64,000 bases of DNA, from the NCBI RefSeq assembly GCF_001517625.2, contig NZ_LN999828.1, forward strand, positions 1,920,661 through 1,984,660, given 5' to 3'. The notes under the pieces are model-generated. The model saw only the letters and a program-made list of their open reading frames with translations, ran no database searches and was not told the origin of the DNA. Source of the DNA: Clostridium sp. AT4 (lineage in GTDB: Bacteria; Bacillota; Clostridia; Lachnospirales; Lachnospiraceae). The position numbers and the translations under genes were made by a program. How positions within the stretch are numbered: position 1 is the first letter of the stretch; every line of letters begins with the position of its first letter. Positions 19,330 through 27,349 of this stretch are shown piece by piece.

Positions 19330-20061
19330 ATGGCAAGAAAAACAGTACTGGTCACCGGAGCATCCCGTGGCATCGGGAAAGCAATCGCAGTCAAATTTGC
19401 AAAAAAGGGATATAATGTAGCCATAAGCTGTGTGCACAGCAAAGAACGTCTTTTGCAGACGCAAAAGGAAATCCAGAGCTATCAGGTGCCCTGTCTGGCC
19501 TATATGGGAGATATGGGCGATATGAAATGCTGTGAAGAATGGTTTGAACAGGTAAAAAAACAGTTTGGAGGAGCAGACATTCTGATCAACAATGCCGGTA
19601 TCGCCTATATCGGTCTCCTTCAGGATATGAGTACAGAGGACTGGGAAAAAATGCTCCATGTCAATCTGACCTCTGTCTTTAACTGCTGTAAACTGGCAAT
19701 TCCTTATATGGTCCGTCAAAAACAGGGTAAAATAGTAAACATTTCTTCTGTATGGGGTCTTGCAGGGGCTTCCTGCGAAACCGCCTACTCAGCTACAAAA
19801 GGTGGAGTCAACGCATTTACAAAGGCGCTCGCCAAGGAGCTGGCCCCCAGCGGTATCCAGGTCAATGCCGTAGCCTGCGGAGCCATTGACACAGAGATGA
19901 ACCAGTGGCTGGAAGAAGAGGAGCTGATTTCCCTGGTAGAAGAAATCCCGGCCGGCCGCCTGGGACGGGCAGAAGAGGTAGCTGACCTGGTGTACCATCT
20001 CAGCTATAAAGACTCCTATCTTACCGGACAGGTAATCGGTTTGGACGGCGGCTGGATTTAG
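19330..20061 (+). CDS. SDR-family 3-oxoacyl-ACP reductase-like protein
   Basis: A 243-residue short-chain dehydrogenase with the cofactor motif TGASRGIGKA (9-18), NNAG (87-90), a catalytic Ser in ISS (140) and YxxxK (Y153, K157). Overall it looks FabG-like, but it stands alone away from other fatty acid genes, so the substrate is uncertain. GGAAAGGATGG precedes the start used here. Confidence 0.85.
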   Translation: MARKTVLVTGASRGIGKAIAVKFAKKGYNVAISCVHSKERLLQTQKEIQSYQVPCLAYMGDMGDMKCCEEWFEQVKKQFGGADILINNAGIAYIGLLQDMSTEDWEKMLHVNLTSVFNCCKLAIPYMVRQKQGKIVNISSVWGLAGASCETAYSATKGGVNAFTKALAKELAPSGIQVNAVACGAIDTEMNQWLEEEELISLVEEIPAGRLGRAEEVADLVYHLSYKDSYLTGQVIGLDGGWI

Positions 20062-20122
20062 AAGCCTTACATTTTCTCCTATTTCATTTTCCTTACAAAA
20101 GCTTACAAAAGGCTTACATGCA

Positions 20123-20153
20123 TTGACCTTGGAGTTACTCCAGGGTATAAACT
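20123..20153 (+). promoter_or_regulatory. MerR-type palindromic promoter
   Basis: TTGACC (20123-20128) overlaps a near-perfect 19-bp palindrome at 20127-20145 (8 of 9 pairs match, centre T) and is followed by TATAAA (20146-20151). This resembles operators of MerR-family activators, which sit between -35 and -10. The spacer to TATAAA is 17 bp; a 19-bp spacing, typical for MerR, would use TAAACT (20148-20153) instead. No MerR gene lies in the window. Confidence 0.6.
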
Positions 20154-20231
20154 CTTGGCATAAGGAATTAATCCTCAGTCCCGATGTGAAATCGGAGATT
20201 GTAATCATAAGAAACAGGAGGAATGAATTTT

Positions 20232-20684
20232 ATGAAGAAGCGTTTCGCTATTGTAACTCTGTCTCTTGCCCTTGCAGCAGGCAGCGCCATGACATCTTTT
20301 GCAGCAGGTTTTGTAGGAACAAAAGATGGTGTAAAATACCAGTGGGGCGACGGAGCCTACTGCACTAATAACTGGGTACAGTACAAAAACCACTGGTTCT
20401 TTTTCGGCAACGATCAGTTGATGCGTACCGGATGGATCCAGAGAGACGGTACCTGGTATTATGCAGCCGATACCGGCGAGCTTCAGGGCGGCATCATGAA
20501 AATCAATGGAAATGTATATTACTTTGACAACAACAGCTGTAAAATGCAGACAGGTGTACGCAATTACAACGGCGTAAACCATGAGTTTACTGAAAACGGC
20601 ACAACTGACGGCGGCCCATACGTTTATACCGAGTGGAACAGCAATGGTGCCATCCGCAGAGGAACTAAGTTTGGAGTGCGCTGA
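20232..20684 (+). CDS. Small secreted protein with cell-wall-binding repeats
   Basis: A 150-residue exported protein: signal peptide ending near TSFAAG, then imperfect aromatic repeats (NHWFFFGNDQLMRTGW, GTWYYAADTGELQGG, GNVYYFDNNSCKMQTG) of the choline/cell-wall-binding kind. There is no catalytic domain. It may coat the wall or bind a surface polymer. AGGAGG precedes the ATG at 20232; the ATG at 20223 is too close to that site. The promoter looks MerR-controlled, suggesting stress- or ligand-induced expression. Confidence 0.85.
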   Translation: MKKRFAIVTLSLALAAGSAMTSFAAGFVGTKDGVKYQWGDGAYCTNNWVQYKNHWFFFGNDQLMRTGWIQRDGTWYYAADTGELQGGIMKINGNVYYFDNNSCKMQTGVRNYNGVNHEFTENGTTDGGPYVYTEWNSNGAIRRGTKFGVR

Positions 20685-20714
20685 TCGGCTTAAAATGAAT
20701 CATATGAATGCAGG

Positions 20715-20757
20715 AACCGCTGGAGATCGATTTTGATTTCTGGCGGTTTGTTTTATT
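20715..20757 (+). terminator. Terminator after the small repeat protein
   Basis: Stem AACCGC (20715-20720) / GCGGTT (20743-20748) with partial pairing inside, followed by TTGTTTTATT. Confidence 0.7.
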
Positions 20758-20781
20758 ATATAATCCTGTCTTTGACAGTTG

Positions 20782-21342
20782 TTAGAAGAAAAAAATCGCT
20801 GTATCCCTTGATTTTACGCTGATAAGGAAGTATTCACAACAATTTATCACTAACGCTGAACAGACAGGTTTCTGGTACAGTTCCTCTCTCGTTCTTGCAT
20901 ATAAGGAAAAACCCGCCGTCCCTCTTGATGCTTTCATTATTGTGGATTCATCAATCCCACGCATCTGCCCCTTACTTACCCGCCCAAGATAGCGGATCAC
21001 GCATACCTTGTCGCAGGTGTCGAGCTGTTCTGCCAATACCATAGAAGATTTTGCCAGTCCCTTTGCTTTACAGAGGAAGAAATGCGTTGGCTGCTTTCGC
21101 TTCTTCTCAATTTTCGATGTCAGCGGAGCAATCGTGATCGTCGGCGCATAATAATTGCCGACATCGTTCTGAAGAACCACAACAGGACGAACACCGCCCT
21201 GCTTTGATCCAACCGGAACACCGAGATTGGCAAGATATAAGTCACCTCGCCGATAAAACCAGTTTTCTTTTATTTGCTGTTTTCTCCAATCTCCATACAC
21301 TGATATGGATAAAGCCTGCCAGGTATCATACTGATACAGCAC
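20782..21342 (-). CDS. MazF/PemK-type toxin-like protein, extended and without antitoxin
   Basis: The core (about residues 28-145) matches PemK/MazF endoribonucleases: RRGDLYLANLG, KQGGVRPVVVLQND, TITIAPLTS and a later QLDTCDKVCVIRYLG. Typical family length is 110-130 residues; this frame is 186, with an N-terminal extension of about 28 and an unrelated C-terminal tail of about 40 that ends in AIFFF. The tail suggests the true C-terminus was lost by a rearrangement and translation now runs into flanking DNA. No antitoxin gene is adjacent. Activity is doubtful. Confidence 0.7.
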   Translation of the reverse strand: MLYQYDTWQALSISVYGDWRKQQIKENWFYRRGDLYLANLGVPVGSKQGGVRPVVVLQNDVGNYYAPTITIAPLTSKIEKKRKQPTHFFLCKAKGLAKSSMVLAEQLDTCDKVCVIRYLGRVSKGQMRGIDESTIMKASRGTAGFSLYARTREELYQKPVCSALVINCCEYFLISVKSRDTAIFFF

Positions 21343-21935
21343 CCAGCAGTGCTTTCTGAAAATATGGTTTATCTGTACTTTTTCTTATCCCCCCAGAGAT
21401 GTAGAATTTCTCACAGGCGGCAAGTGTGCTTCACTGCTCCATTGGAATTTGACCATCCCGCCTTCCTTATGGCCGGACCGCGAATTACGGAAGTATCATT
21501 GTCCCTGTCTGGTTTTAACACCACCGCCGGTTGCAATCCGGCATTTGCTTCTGCGAAACCGCTATCGCCCCGAAGGGCTTCATGGCGTGCAGTCGAAAGC
21601 TCGACCAAACAGGAATGTATCTGAAGAATGAGTATTCAGTTTTCAAGGGACATCCGGACTTTTGTCCTTACAAAGTAAGTTTAACAAGAATCCTCCGATT
21701 TCGTGTTGGCCTTGTAGGCGCACTTTGGTTGTCCTTGCAGGACTACCTGCGGTTCGTTTTGACTTTTCAGTGTTCTATACAGCCGGATTGAGGCAAAAAA
21801 ATACCCCGTTGGTTTCCCAACGAGTCACATGATTGTTGCTGCTCTCTAACCTGTTTCCAAAGTCATCTAAAACAAAAACGGACAGCGTATCATGTGATTC
21901 ATTCCACACAATACGCTGGCTATTCGTTTCTCTTA
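21343..21935. other. Degenerate accessory DNA, no clear gene
   Basis: About 590 bp between the MazF-like gene and the broken BRO-N region. Short frames exist on both strands, but none has a convincing start site or family match. A small hairpin GTTGG-TTT-CCAAC is near 21810-21825. Composition and context suggest leftovers of a mobile element. Confidence 0.45.
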
Positions 21936-22422
21936 CTACTTGTACCGCAGCATACCATTTTTTAGTTCAATAAATTTTCCGTCAAAGATTTCCTGCAACA
22001 CCTGCCTGCATGGTATCCGTTGCAATCTTCTGACCTCAGACGCTTCCATTACGCGGAACGTGGTTTGATGATGATCCTGATAAAATGCAATGGGTGATTC
22101 AATGTACGGCTCGGCATCGGCAAGTGTCCAGTTTGATTCTTCTTTTAAGCGTGAGAATACTGATACCAGACTGATGCACCTTCTGAACGACCCCCTCGCG
22201 TTTCGTTAGGGGGCCTCTGCAATGGCGTTTCACTGCGGCGTAGGGATTCACATACCCCAACGCTTTTGCCACGTCACTTGCACAGAAGAATGTCTTGCCC
22301 GCCTCCTGCAACACGCGGATCGAACCAAACTCCTGGTTCTCAAACACCTCCATCATCTGCCTCGACAGTCCGCCATGACTGCCCACATCGGTGTCATGGG
22401 TCTTCTGATTGAAATCCGTCAT
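21936..22422 (-). pseudogene. Broken BRO-N phage antirepressor with a fused fragment
   Basis: From the ATG at 22422 the first 65 residues contain a BRO-N domain (FGSIRVLQEAGKTFFCASDVAKALGY then NPYAAVKRHCRG and KREGVVQ), a DNA-binding module of phage and mobile-element regulators. The frame then loses family similarity and stops at 22099. In another frame, 21936 to about 22195, a second coherent segment (SNWTLADAEPYIESPIAFYQ ... FDGKFIELKNGMLRYK) resembles proteins from conjugative elements. The junction near 22190 looks like a recombination or frameshift scar. Confidence 0.65.
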
Positions 22423-22749
22423 ACCTGTTTACCTCCTACTCAAATTTGTCTCGCCGGCTTTCGGGCGAAAAAATTAGAGCCTCGACCCATTCTCGTTTTC
22501 AAAGAATGAGCCAAGGTTCTATGTAACAGGATACCTGATATTATTTTTTTGCAGAATTCGTCAGAACTCGCCAAACGACCCTGACACTGTTTTTCATTCC
22601 ATTTCAGCCGGATTTTTACCAAAAATCTGTCAAGGATATGGGGCTAATTTCCCCTCCAAAATGGCCTTCTGTAAACCCATCAAAATGGGCTAATTTGAAG
22701 TCAAATTTCCTCAAATTTCACCATCGGAATCAGGTGATTTCAGGCATAG
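22423..22749. other. Noncoding stretch before rpsI terminator
   Basis: About 330 bp with no supportable gene. It contains the upstream side of the BRO-N remnant (AGGTAAACAGG before the ATG) and a small CCCAT/ATGGG inverted repeat near 22675-22690. I see no promoter of note. Confidence 0.4.
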
Positions 22750-22786
22750 AAAAAGCCCGGAAAATAGCGTATTTCCGGGCTTTTTT
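22750..22786 (-). terminator. Terminator after rplM-rpsI
   Basis: A strong hairpin, AAAAAGCCCGGAAA paired with TTTCCGGGCTTTTTT, loop TAGCGTA. Ts on both strands make it usable in either direction; it ends the rplM-rpsI operon 20 nt after the rpsI stop. Confidence 0.9.
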
Positions 22787-22805
22787 AGCATTTTTAAGTT
22801 GTAGA

Positions 22806-23198
22806 TTATCGCTTGCTGAACTGAGGAGCGCGACGTGCAGCCTTTAAGCCGTATTTCTTTCTTTCCTTCATTCTTGGGTCTCTTGTTAAGTAGCCTGCTT
22901 TCTTCAGAACAGGTCTGTAATCAGCGTCAGCCTGAAGAAGAGCTCTGGAGATGCCGTGACGGATCGCACCAGCCTGTCCGGTTGTACCGCCGCCGCGAAC
23001 GTTTACTAATACGTCAAACTTATCAGTAGTCTCTGTAGCTACTAATGGCTGACGAACGATCAGCTTTAAGGTCTCAAGACCAAGATACTCATCGATATCT
23101 CTCTTGTTGATAGTGATCTTACCAGTACCTGGTACTAAATATACTCTGGCGATGGATTTCTTTCTTCTGCCTGTTCCGTAAAATTTTGCGCTAGCCAT
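22806..23198 (-). CDS. rpsI: 30S ribosomal protein S9
   Basis: A 130-residue uS9 with [12 protein letters not shown] near the start, [20 protein letters not shown] in the middle and the C-terminal [17 protein letters not shown] tail that reaches the P-site tRNA. I start at 23198, where GGAGGAAGAAAG precedes the ATG; a start at 23216 would add six unsupported residues. It follows rplM by 24 nt. Confidence 0.97.
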   Translation of the reverse strand: MASAKFYGTGRRKKSIARVYLVPGTGKITINKRDIDEYLGLETLKLIVRQPLVATETTDKFDVLVNVRGGGTTGQAGAIRHGISRALLQADADYRPVLKKAGYLTRDPRMKERKKYGLKAARRAPQFSKR

Positions 23199-23222
23199 GA
23201 TACTTTCTTCCTCCAATCCTCA

Positions 23223-23651
23223 TTAAAATGTTAAAACTTCTGGTTTCTGTGCTGCCTGCTCGTGGTTCGGGCCTGCATATACATGAAGCTTTGTGATCAT
23301 GCTTCTTCCCAGAGGTCCCTTTGGAAGCATACCCTTAACTGCTAACTCTACAACCTTCTCAGGCTTCTTAGCCATCATCTCGCGAAGAGTAGTCTCTCTC
23401 ATGCCGCCTACATAATCAGAGTGATTGTAGTAGATCTTCTGATCTAACTTCTTGCCTGTAACCTTTACCTTGTCAGCGTTTACAACAATTACGTAATCGC
23501 CGCAGTCCATGTGTGGAGTAAAGATCGGCTTGTTCTTTCCTCTTAAAACCTTAGCAATCTCAGATGATAAACGTCCTAATGTATATCCTGTAGCGTCAAC
23601 TACATACCATTTTCTCTCAATTGTCGCTGGACTAGCCATAAAACTCTTCAT
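23223..23651 (-). CDS. rplM: 50S ribosomal protein L13
   Basis: A 142-residue uL13 with [19 protein letters not shown] and [10 protein letters not shown]-like and [11 protein letters not shown] landmarks. AGGAGG stands 7 nt before the ATG. It heads the rplM-rpsI operon behind a consensus promoter and a hairpin-rich leader, where L13 probably binds to repress its own synthesis as in other Firmicutes. Confidence 0.97.
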   Translation of the reverse strand: MKSFMASPATIERKWYVVDATGYTLGRLSSEIAKVLRGKNKPIFTPHMDCGDYVIVVNADKVKVTGKKLDQKIYYNHSDYVGGMRETTLREMMAKKPEKVVELAVKGMLPKGPLGRSMITKLHVYAGPNHEQAAQKPEVLTF

Positions 23652-23687
23652 TGGTCAACCTCCTGTTAATCTCAACCTGTTATATAT

Positions 23688-23774
23688 GGGGTGCTTGTAC
23701 CCCTGCTATATGTGATAAATATGGGAAGTATTTATCAATGAAATGCTCCGCTCCGGGGCTTTGGATGAGCATTT
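23688..23774 (-). promoter_or_regulatory. Candidate L13 autoregulatory leader
   Basis: Three hairpins line up between promoter and rplM: AAATGCTC/GAGCATTT (23741-23774), GATAAATA/TATTTATC (23714-23736) and GGGGT/ACCCC (23688-23703). The layout fits an L13 leader, but I have not matched the known consensus base by base. Confidence 0.45.
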
Positions 23775-23796
23775 ACCCTCAATGTCACAGTTTCTT

Positions 23797-23825
23797 ATTA
23801 TATAATATCTGAATGTTTGTGTCAA
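23797..23825 (-). promoter_or_regulatory. Promoter of rplM-rpsI
   Basis: Minus-strand TTGACA (23820-23825) and TATAAT (23797-23802) with a 17-bp spacer, a perfect sigma-A consensus. Confidence 0.9.
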
Positions 23826-23853
23826 CCGCTTTTTTGCAGGTTTTCCGCGGTTT

Positions 23854-24615
23854 TCAGGCTTTTCCTGCGTTTTCTTCATATTCCATCCCAATCAATGTAA
23901 GTCCTCTGGCCGGAGCAGTCGGACCTGCCGCAGCCCGGTCTCTGGCGTTTAGGATATCCTCGATCTGATCTGGCGGAATCTGTCCCATTCCCACACTGAT
24001 AAGTGTTCCCGCAATAATGCGTACCATATTGTAAAGGAAACCGTTTCCACAGATGCGGATAGTGATCATTCCATCCTCTGTACGGCTTAGGCTGATCTCA
24101 TAGATGGTCCGGACAGTGTCCTTTACCTGGGTTCTTACATTGCAGAAGCTTTTAAAATCATGTTCTCCCACTAACAGGACAGCTGCCTGCTGCATTTTTT
24201 CAAGATCCAGATCAAAATAACAGAAATGGGAATACAGGCGTTCTGTTGGAAGCTCTATTTTCCTGTTTAAGATCTTATATTCATATGTCTTTACACAGCT
24301 GCATCGTCTGGGATGCCAGTCTGGCGCTACCGTCTCAGAAGACTGAACACGTATATCCTCCGGCAGCCGCTGGTTTAAGGCAAAGCAGATCTTATCCGCA
24401 GGCATCCTGTGGCTTGTGTCAAAAACAGCCACATTTCCTCTGGCATGGACGCCAGAGTCGGTCCGGCTGGCTCCGATAACCTGAATGGGTTCGCCCAAAA
24501 GCTCTGTCAGTGTTTCATTTAATATTTGTTCAATGGTAACGGCTCCCGGCTGCAGCTGCCAGCCGTGATAAGCGGTTCCGTCATATGCCACCCGAAGGCG
24601 GACACGCTTCGTCAT
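23854..24615 (-). CDS. truA: tRNA pseudouridine synthase A
   Basis: Makes pseudouridine at positions 38-40 of the tRNA anticodon arm. The 253-residue protein has YDGTAYHGWQ (11-20) and the catalytic aspartate D53 in ASRTDSGVHA, plus FLYNMVRIIAGTL near the C-terminus. It starts 12 nt after ecfT and ends the ecfA1-ecfA2-ecfT-truA unit. Confidence 0.96.
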   Translation of the reverse strand: MTKRVRLRVAYDGTAYHGWQLQPGAVTIEQILNETLTELLGEPIQVIGASRTDSGVHARGNVAVFDTSHRMPADKICFALNQRLPEDIRVQSSETVAPDWHPRRCSCVKTYEYKILNRKIELPTERLYSHFCYFDLDLEKMQQAAVLLVGEHDFKSFCNVRTQVKDTVRTIYEISLSRTEDGMITIRICGNGFLYNMVRIIAGTLISVGMGQIPPDQIEDILNARDRAAAGPTAPARGLTLIGMEYEENAGKA

Positions 24616-24627
24616 AGTATTTTCCTC

Positions 24628-25428
24628 CTACAGATAGACCCGTGATGCGATCATTACCACAAAATAAAGGGCAAAAATCATGTAAGCGTCATGATCTCTC
24701 TGGCTGTACTGCAAGGGCTTCATCTTGGTTCGTCCCTCACCGCCCTGATAACATCTGGCTTCCATGGCCATGGCCAGATCAGTGGCCCTGCGGAAGGCAG
24801 ATATAAACAGAGGCACTAACAGCGGCACCATAGCCTTTGCCTTCCGAATTATGTTACCGGTTTCAAAATCAGCGCCTCTGGCCATCTGGGCCTTCATGAT
24901 CTTATCGGTTTCCTCCACCAAAATAGGGATAAAGCGAAGGGCAATGGACATCATCATGGCAATTTCATGCACTGGGATCTTAAGGGCCTTTAAACAGCCC
25001 AGTCCCTTTTCCAGACCATCTGTAAGCTGATTGGGAGTGGTCGTCAGGGTCATCAGAGACGAACCGATCACCAGATAGATCAGACGCACTGCCATAAAGG
25101 CTGCCAGCCGCACACCTTCCTTTGTAATCTTGAAAATCCAAAACCGGAAAATCTCTTCTCCCGGTGTCAGAAACAAATTAAAGCTGACGCTGATCAACAG
25201 CAGGATCACAATGGCCTTTAGGCCTTTAAGGATAAAGCGGACTGGTACCTGGGTAAGACGGATTATGGCAGCCAGCACAAAAGTGGCTATCAGATATCCC
25301 CAGATATTATCTGCAATAAAAAGGGAAGCGATAAACACCATAGTAGCAAACAGCTTTGTTCTTGGATCCAGCCTGTGGACAATGGAATCCGCAGGATAAT
25401 ACTGTCCCAGTGTAAGTTCTCTCAGCAT
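24628..25428 (-). CDS. ecfT: ECF transporter transmembrane protein EcfT
   Basis: The shared membrane scaffold of energy-coupling factor vitamin/micronutrient importers. The 266-residue protein has about five to six hydrophobic segments and the two short cytoplasmic Ala-Arg-Gly coupling motifs, seen as ARG in QMARGADFETG and AMEARCYQGG, where the second is ARC rather than ARG. It overlaps ecfA2 by 7 nt. Substrate-binding S components are not in the window, so one ECF module probably serves several elsewhere. Confidence 0.94.
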   Translation of the reverse strand: MLRELTLGQYYPADSIVHRLDPRTKLFATMVFIASLFIADNIWGYLIATFVLAAIIRLTQVPVRFILKGLKAIVILLLISVSFNLFLTPGEEIFRFWIFKITKEGVRLAAFMAVRLIYLVIGSSLMTLTTTPNQLTDGLEKGLGCLKALKIPVHEIAMMMSIALRFIPILVEETDKIMKAQMARGADFETGNIIRKAKAMVPLLVPLFISAFRRATDLAMAMEARCYQGGEGRTKMKPLQYSQRDHDAYMIFALYFVVMIASRVYL

Positions 25429-26297
25429 TTTCCTGTCCCCTCTTTCGTTTTATTTCTCCACAGAGTCAAAATGGCTTCTCTGGCCTCCTCCACGGTAGTA
25501 ATGCTCTCGTCAATGGCAATTCCCTGCGCTTTCAGATCGTGAACAAGATAAGTCACCTGAGGAGCCGCCAGTCCCATTGCTTCCAGCTCCTTATAATGGG
25601 AAAATACTTCTCTGGGCGTTCCGTCAAAGACCTTCTTGCCATGGTTCATAACAAGAAGACGATCCGCATACCGGGCTACATCCTCCATACTGTGAGACAC
25701 CAGAATAATTGTCATATGGCGTTCTCTGTGAAGTCTGGAAATCTGATCCAGAATCTCATCCCTTCCTCTGGGATCCAGACCTGCTGTGGGCTCGTCCAGG
25801 ATCAGCACCTCCGGCTCCATGGCAAGTACACCGGCAATAGCCACCCGGCGCTTCTGACCGCCGGAGAGTTCAAAGGGTGATCGCTTATAGTAGCTTTCAT
25901 CCAGTCCTGCCAGGCGCAGAGCCTCCTTTGCCCGGATCAGAGCCTCCTCCTTCGTAAGTCCCTGATTCTGAGGGCCAAAACACACGTCGGTCAGCACGTC
26001 GATTTCAAAAAGTTGATGCTCCGGGTACTGAAACACCAGACCTACCCGAGTACGCAGCTTCTTCATATCATAGCCGTCCTCGTAAATATTTTCTCCATTG
26101 TAATAGAGAGCGCCTGAACTGGCACGAATCAACCCGTTTAAATGCTGGATCAACGTTGATTTGCCGGAGCCCGTGTGACCGATAATCCCCACAAATTCCC
26201 CATCTTTAATTTCAAAGTTTACATCAAAAAGTGCGTGCTGCTCAAAGGCAGTCCCGCCTCCGTATACATAATTTAAGTCAACTGCTTTTATTGACAT
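25422..26297 (-). CDS. ecfA2: ECF transporter ATPase EcfA2
   Basis: ABC ATPase subunit (291 residues) with Walker A GHTGSGKST (40-48), Q-loop FQYPEHQLF, signature LSGGQKRRVAIAG, Walker B VLILDEPTAGLDP and switch histidine in ILVSHSMED. The FQYPEHQLF Q-helix and the partner order fit EcfA2. It overlaps ecfT and follows ecfA1 by about 70 nt. Confidence 0.94.
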   Translation of the reverse strand: MSIKAVDLNYVYGGGTAFEQHALFDVNFEIKDGEFVGIIGHTGSGKSTLIQHLNGLIRASSGALYYNGENIYEDGYDMKKLRTRVGLVFQYPEHQLFEIDVLTDVCFGPQNQGLTKEEALIRAKEALRLAGLDESYYKRSPFELSGGQKRRVAIAGVLAMEPEVLILDEPTAGLDPRGRDEILDQISRLHRERHMTIILVSHSMEDVARYADRLLVMNHGKKVFDGTPREVFSHYKELEAMGLAAPQVTYLVHDLKAQGIAIDESITTVEEAREAILTLWRNKTKEGTGKC

Positions 26298-26366
26298 GGT
26301 CTATTCTCCTAACCGTTATCTGACAGCGCTCAAACAGCTCGTAAAACCGTCCGGCGCACCTGTTCG

Positions 26367-27218
26367 TTATAAAAGGGGTAATAGCTCCTTAACCAGTTCC
26401 TCACGGCTCAGTATCCCATCTGATAACGGCATACCCGCTTCTTTTAATTCAAATGCTAGTTCTGTAGCCTGGGGAACATCCAGCCCATACGTCTTTAACT
26501 CTCTTACTCTGGAAAATATTTCCTTGGGCTTCCCATCCATCACGATTTTCCCATCGTCCATCACGATAATACGGTCTGCATCAATGGCTTCTTCCATATA
26601 ATGGGTGATCAAAAGCACAGTGATTCCTTCAGCCTGATTTAACTGGCGGATGGTACGGATTACCTCTTTTCTGCCGTTTGGATCCAGCATGGCCGTAGGC
26701 TCATCCAGAATAATGCACCTGGGTCGCATAGCCATGACTCCGGCGATGGCTACCCGCTGCTTCTGGCCACCGGAAAGCTTATTTGGCGACTGCTTCCTGT
26801 ATGCCGTCATCCCGACAGCCTTTAAGCTCTCATCCACCCGCTTCCAGATCTCATCTGTGGGAACACCGATATTTTCAGGACCAAAGCCCACGTCTTCCTC
26901 CACGATATTTCCAATGATCTGATTATCAGGATTTTGAAAGACCATTCCGGCTGTTTTGCGGACATCCCAGATACGATCCTCTTCCTTTGTATCTATCTCT
27001 CCTACCCATACAGTTCCCTCTGTAGGCAGCAAAAGACCGTTGATATGCTTTGCCAGAGTGGATTTTCCTGAGCCATTATGACCCAGAATGGCTGTAAATG
27101 AGCCTTCTTCGATTTCCAGGTCTACACCGTCAATGGCACGCTTTACTTCCGCAACTTTCTCCTCTTCATCATGTCTGATGTATTCATATATCAGATGGAC
27201 TGTCTTTATGATTCCCAT
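26367..27218 (-). CDS. ecfA1: ECF transporter ATPase EcfA1
   Basis: ABC ATPase subunit (283 residues) with Walker A GHNGSGKST (46-54), Q-loop FQNPDNQIIG, signature LSGGQKQRVAIAG, Walker B CIILDEPTAMLDP and LLITHYMEEA. FQNPDNQ is typical of EcfA1. It is the first gene of the ecfA1-ecfA2-ecfT-truA unit, behind a promoter at 27249-27277. Confidence 0.94.
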   Translation of the reverse strand: MGIIKTVHLIYEYIRHDEEEKVAEVKRAIDGVDLEIEEGSFTAILGHNGSGKSTLAKHINGLLLPTEGTVWVGEIDTKEEDRIWDVRKTAGMVFQNPDNQIIGNIVEEDVGFGPENIGVPTDEIWKRVDESLKAVGMTAYRKQSPNKLSGGQKQRVAIAGVMAMRPRCIILDEPTAMLDPNGRKEVIRTIRQLNQAEGITVLLITHYMEEAIDADRIIVMDDGKIVMDGKPKEIFSRVRELKTYGLDVPQATELAFELKEAGMPLSDGILSREELVKELLPLL

Positions 27219-27248
27219 AGGCTTCCTCCTGCCCTCTAAGCTTGTTAC

Positions 27249-27277
27249 ATTTTAGTTTATATCATACCATAAGTCAA
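27249..27277 (-). promoter_or_regulatory. Promoter of ecfA1-ecfA2-ecfT-truA
   Basis: Minus-strand TTGACT (27272-27277) and TAAAAT (27249-27254), spacer 17 bp, about 30 bp before the ecfA1 ATG. Confidence 0.65.
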
Positions 27278-27290
27278 TACCCGGAACCTC

Positions 27291-27319
27291 AAAAGGAGCG
27301 GCCGTTCATTTGCCGCTCC
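27291..27319 (-). terminator. Terminator after the 420-residue repeat protein
   Basis: Stem GGAGCGGC (27295-27302) / GCCGCTCC (27312-27319) followed on the minus strand by TTTTGAGG. Confidence 0.75.
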
Positions 27320-27349
27320 CTTTGAAAAATCCTGTATATAAGCAATATC

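Noticed and set aside
19330-20061. Naming the SDR gene fabG outright
   Set aside because: The motifs fit, but it is isolated from other fatty acid genes and many SDR enzymes share these motifs.
21411-21608. A 65-codon minus-strand open frame in the accessory patch
   Set aside because: It has no ribosome binding site and no recognisable domain.
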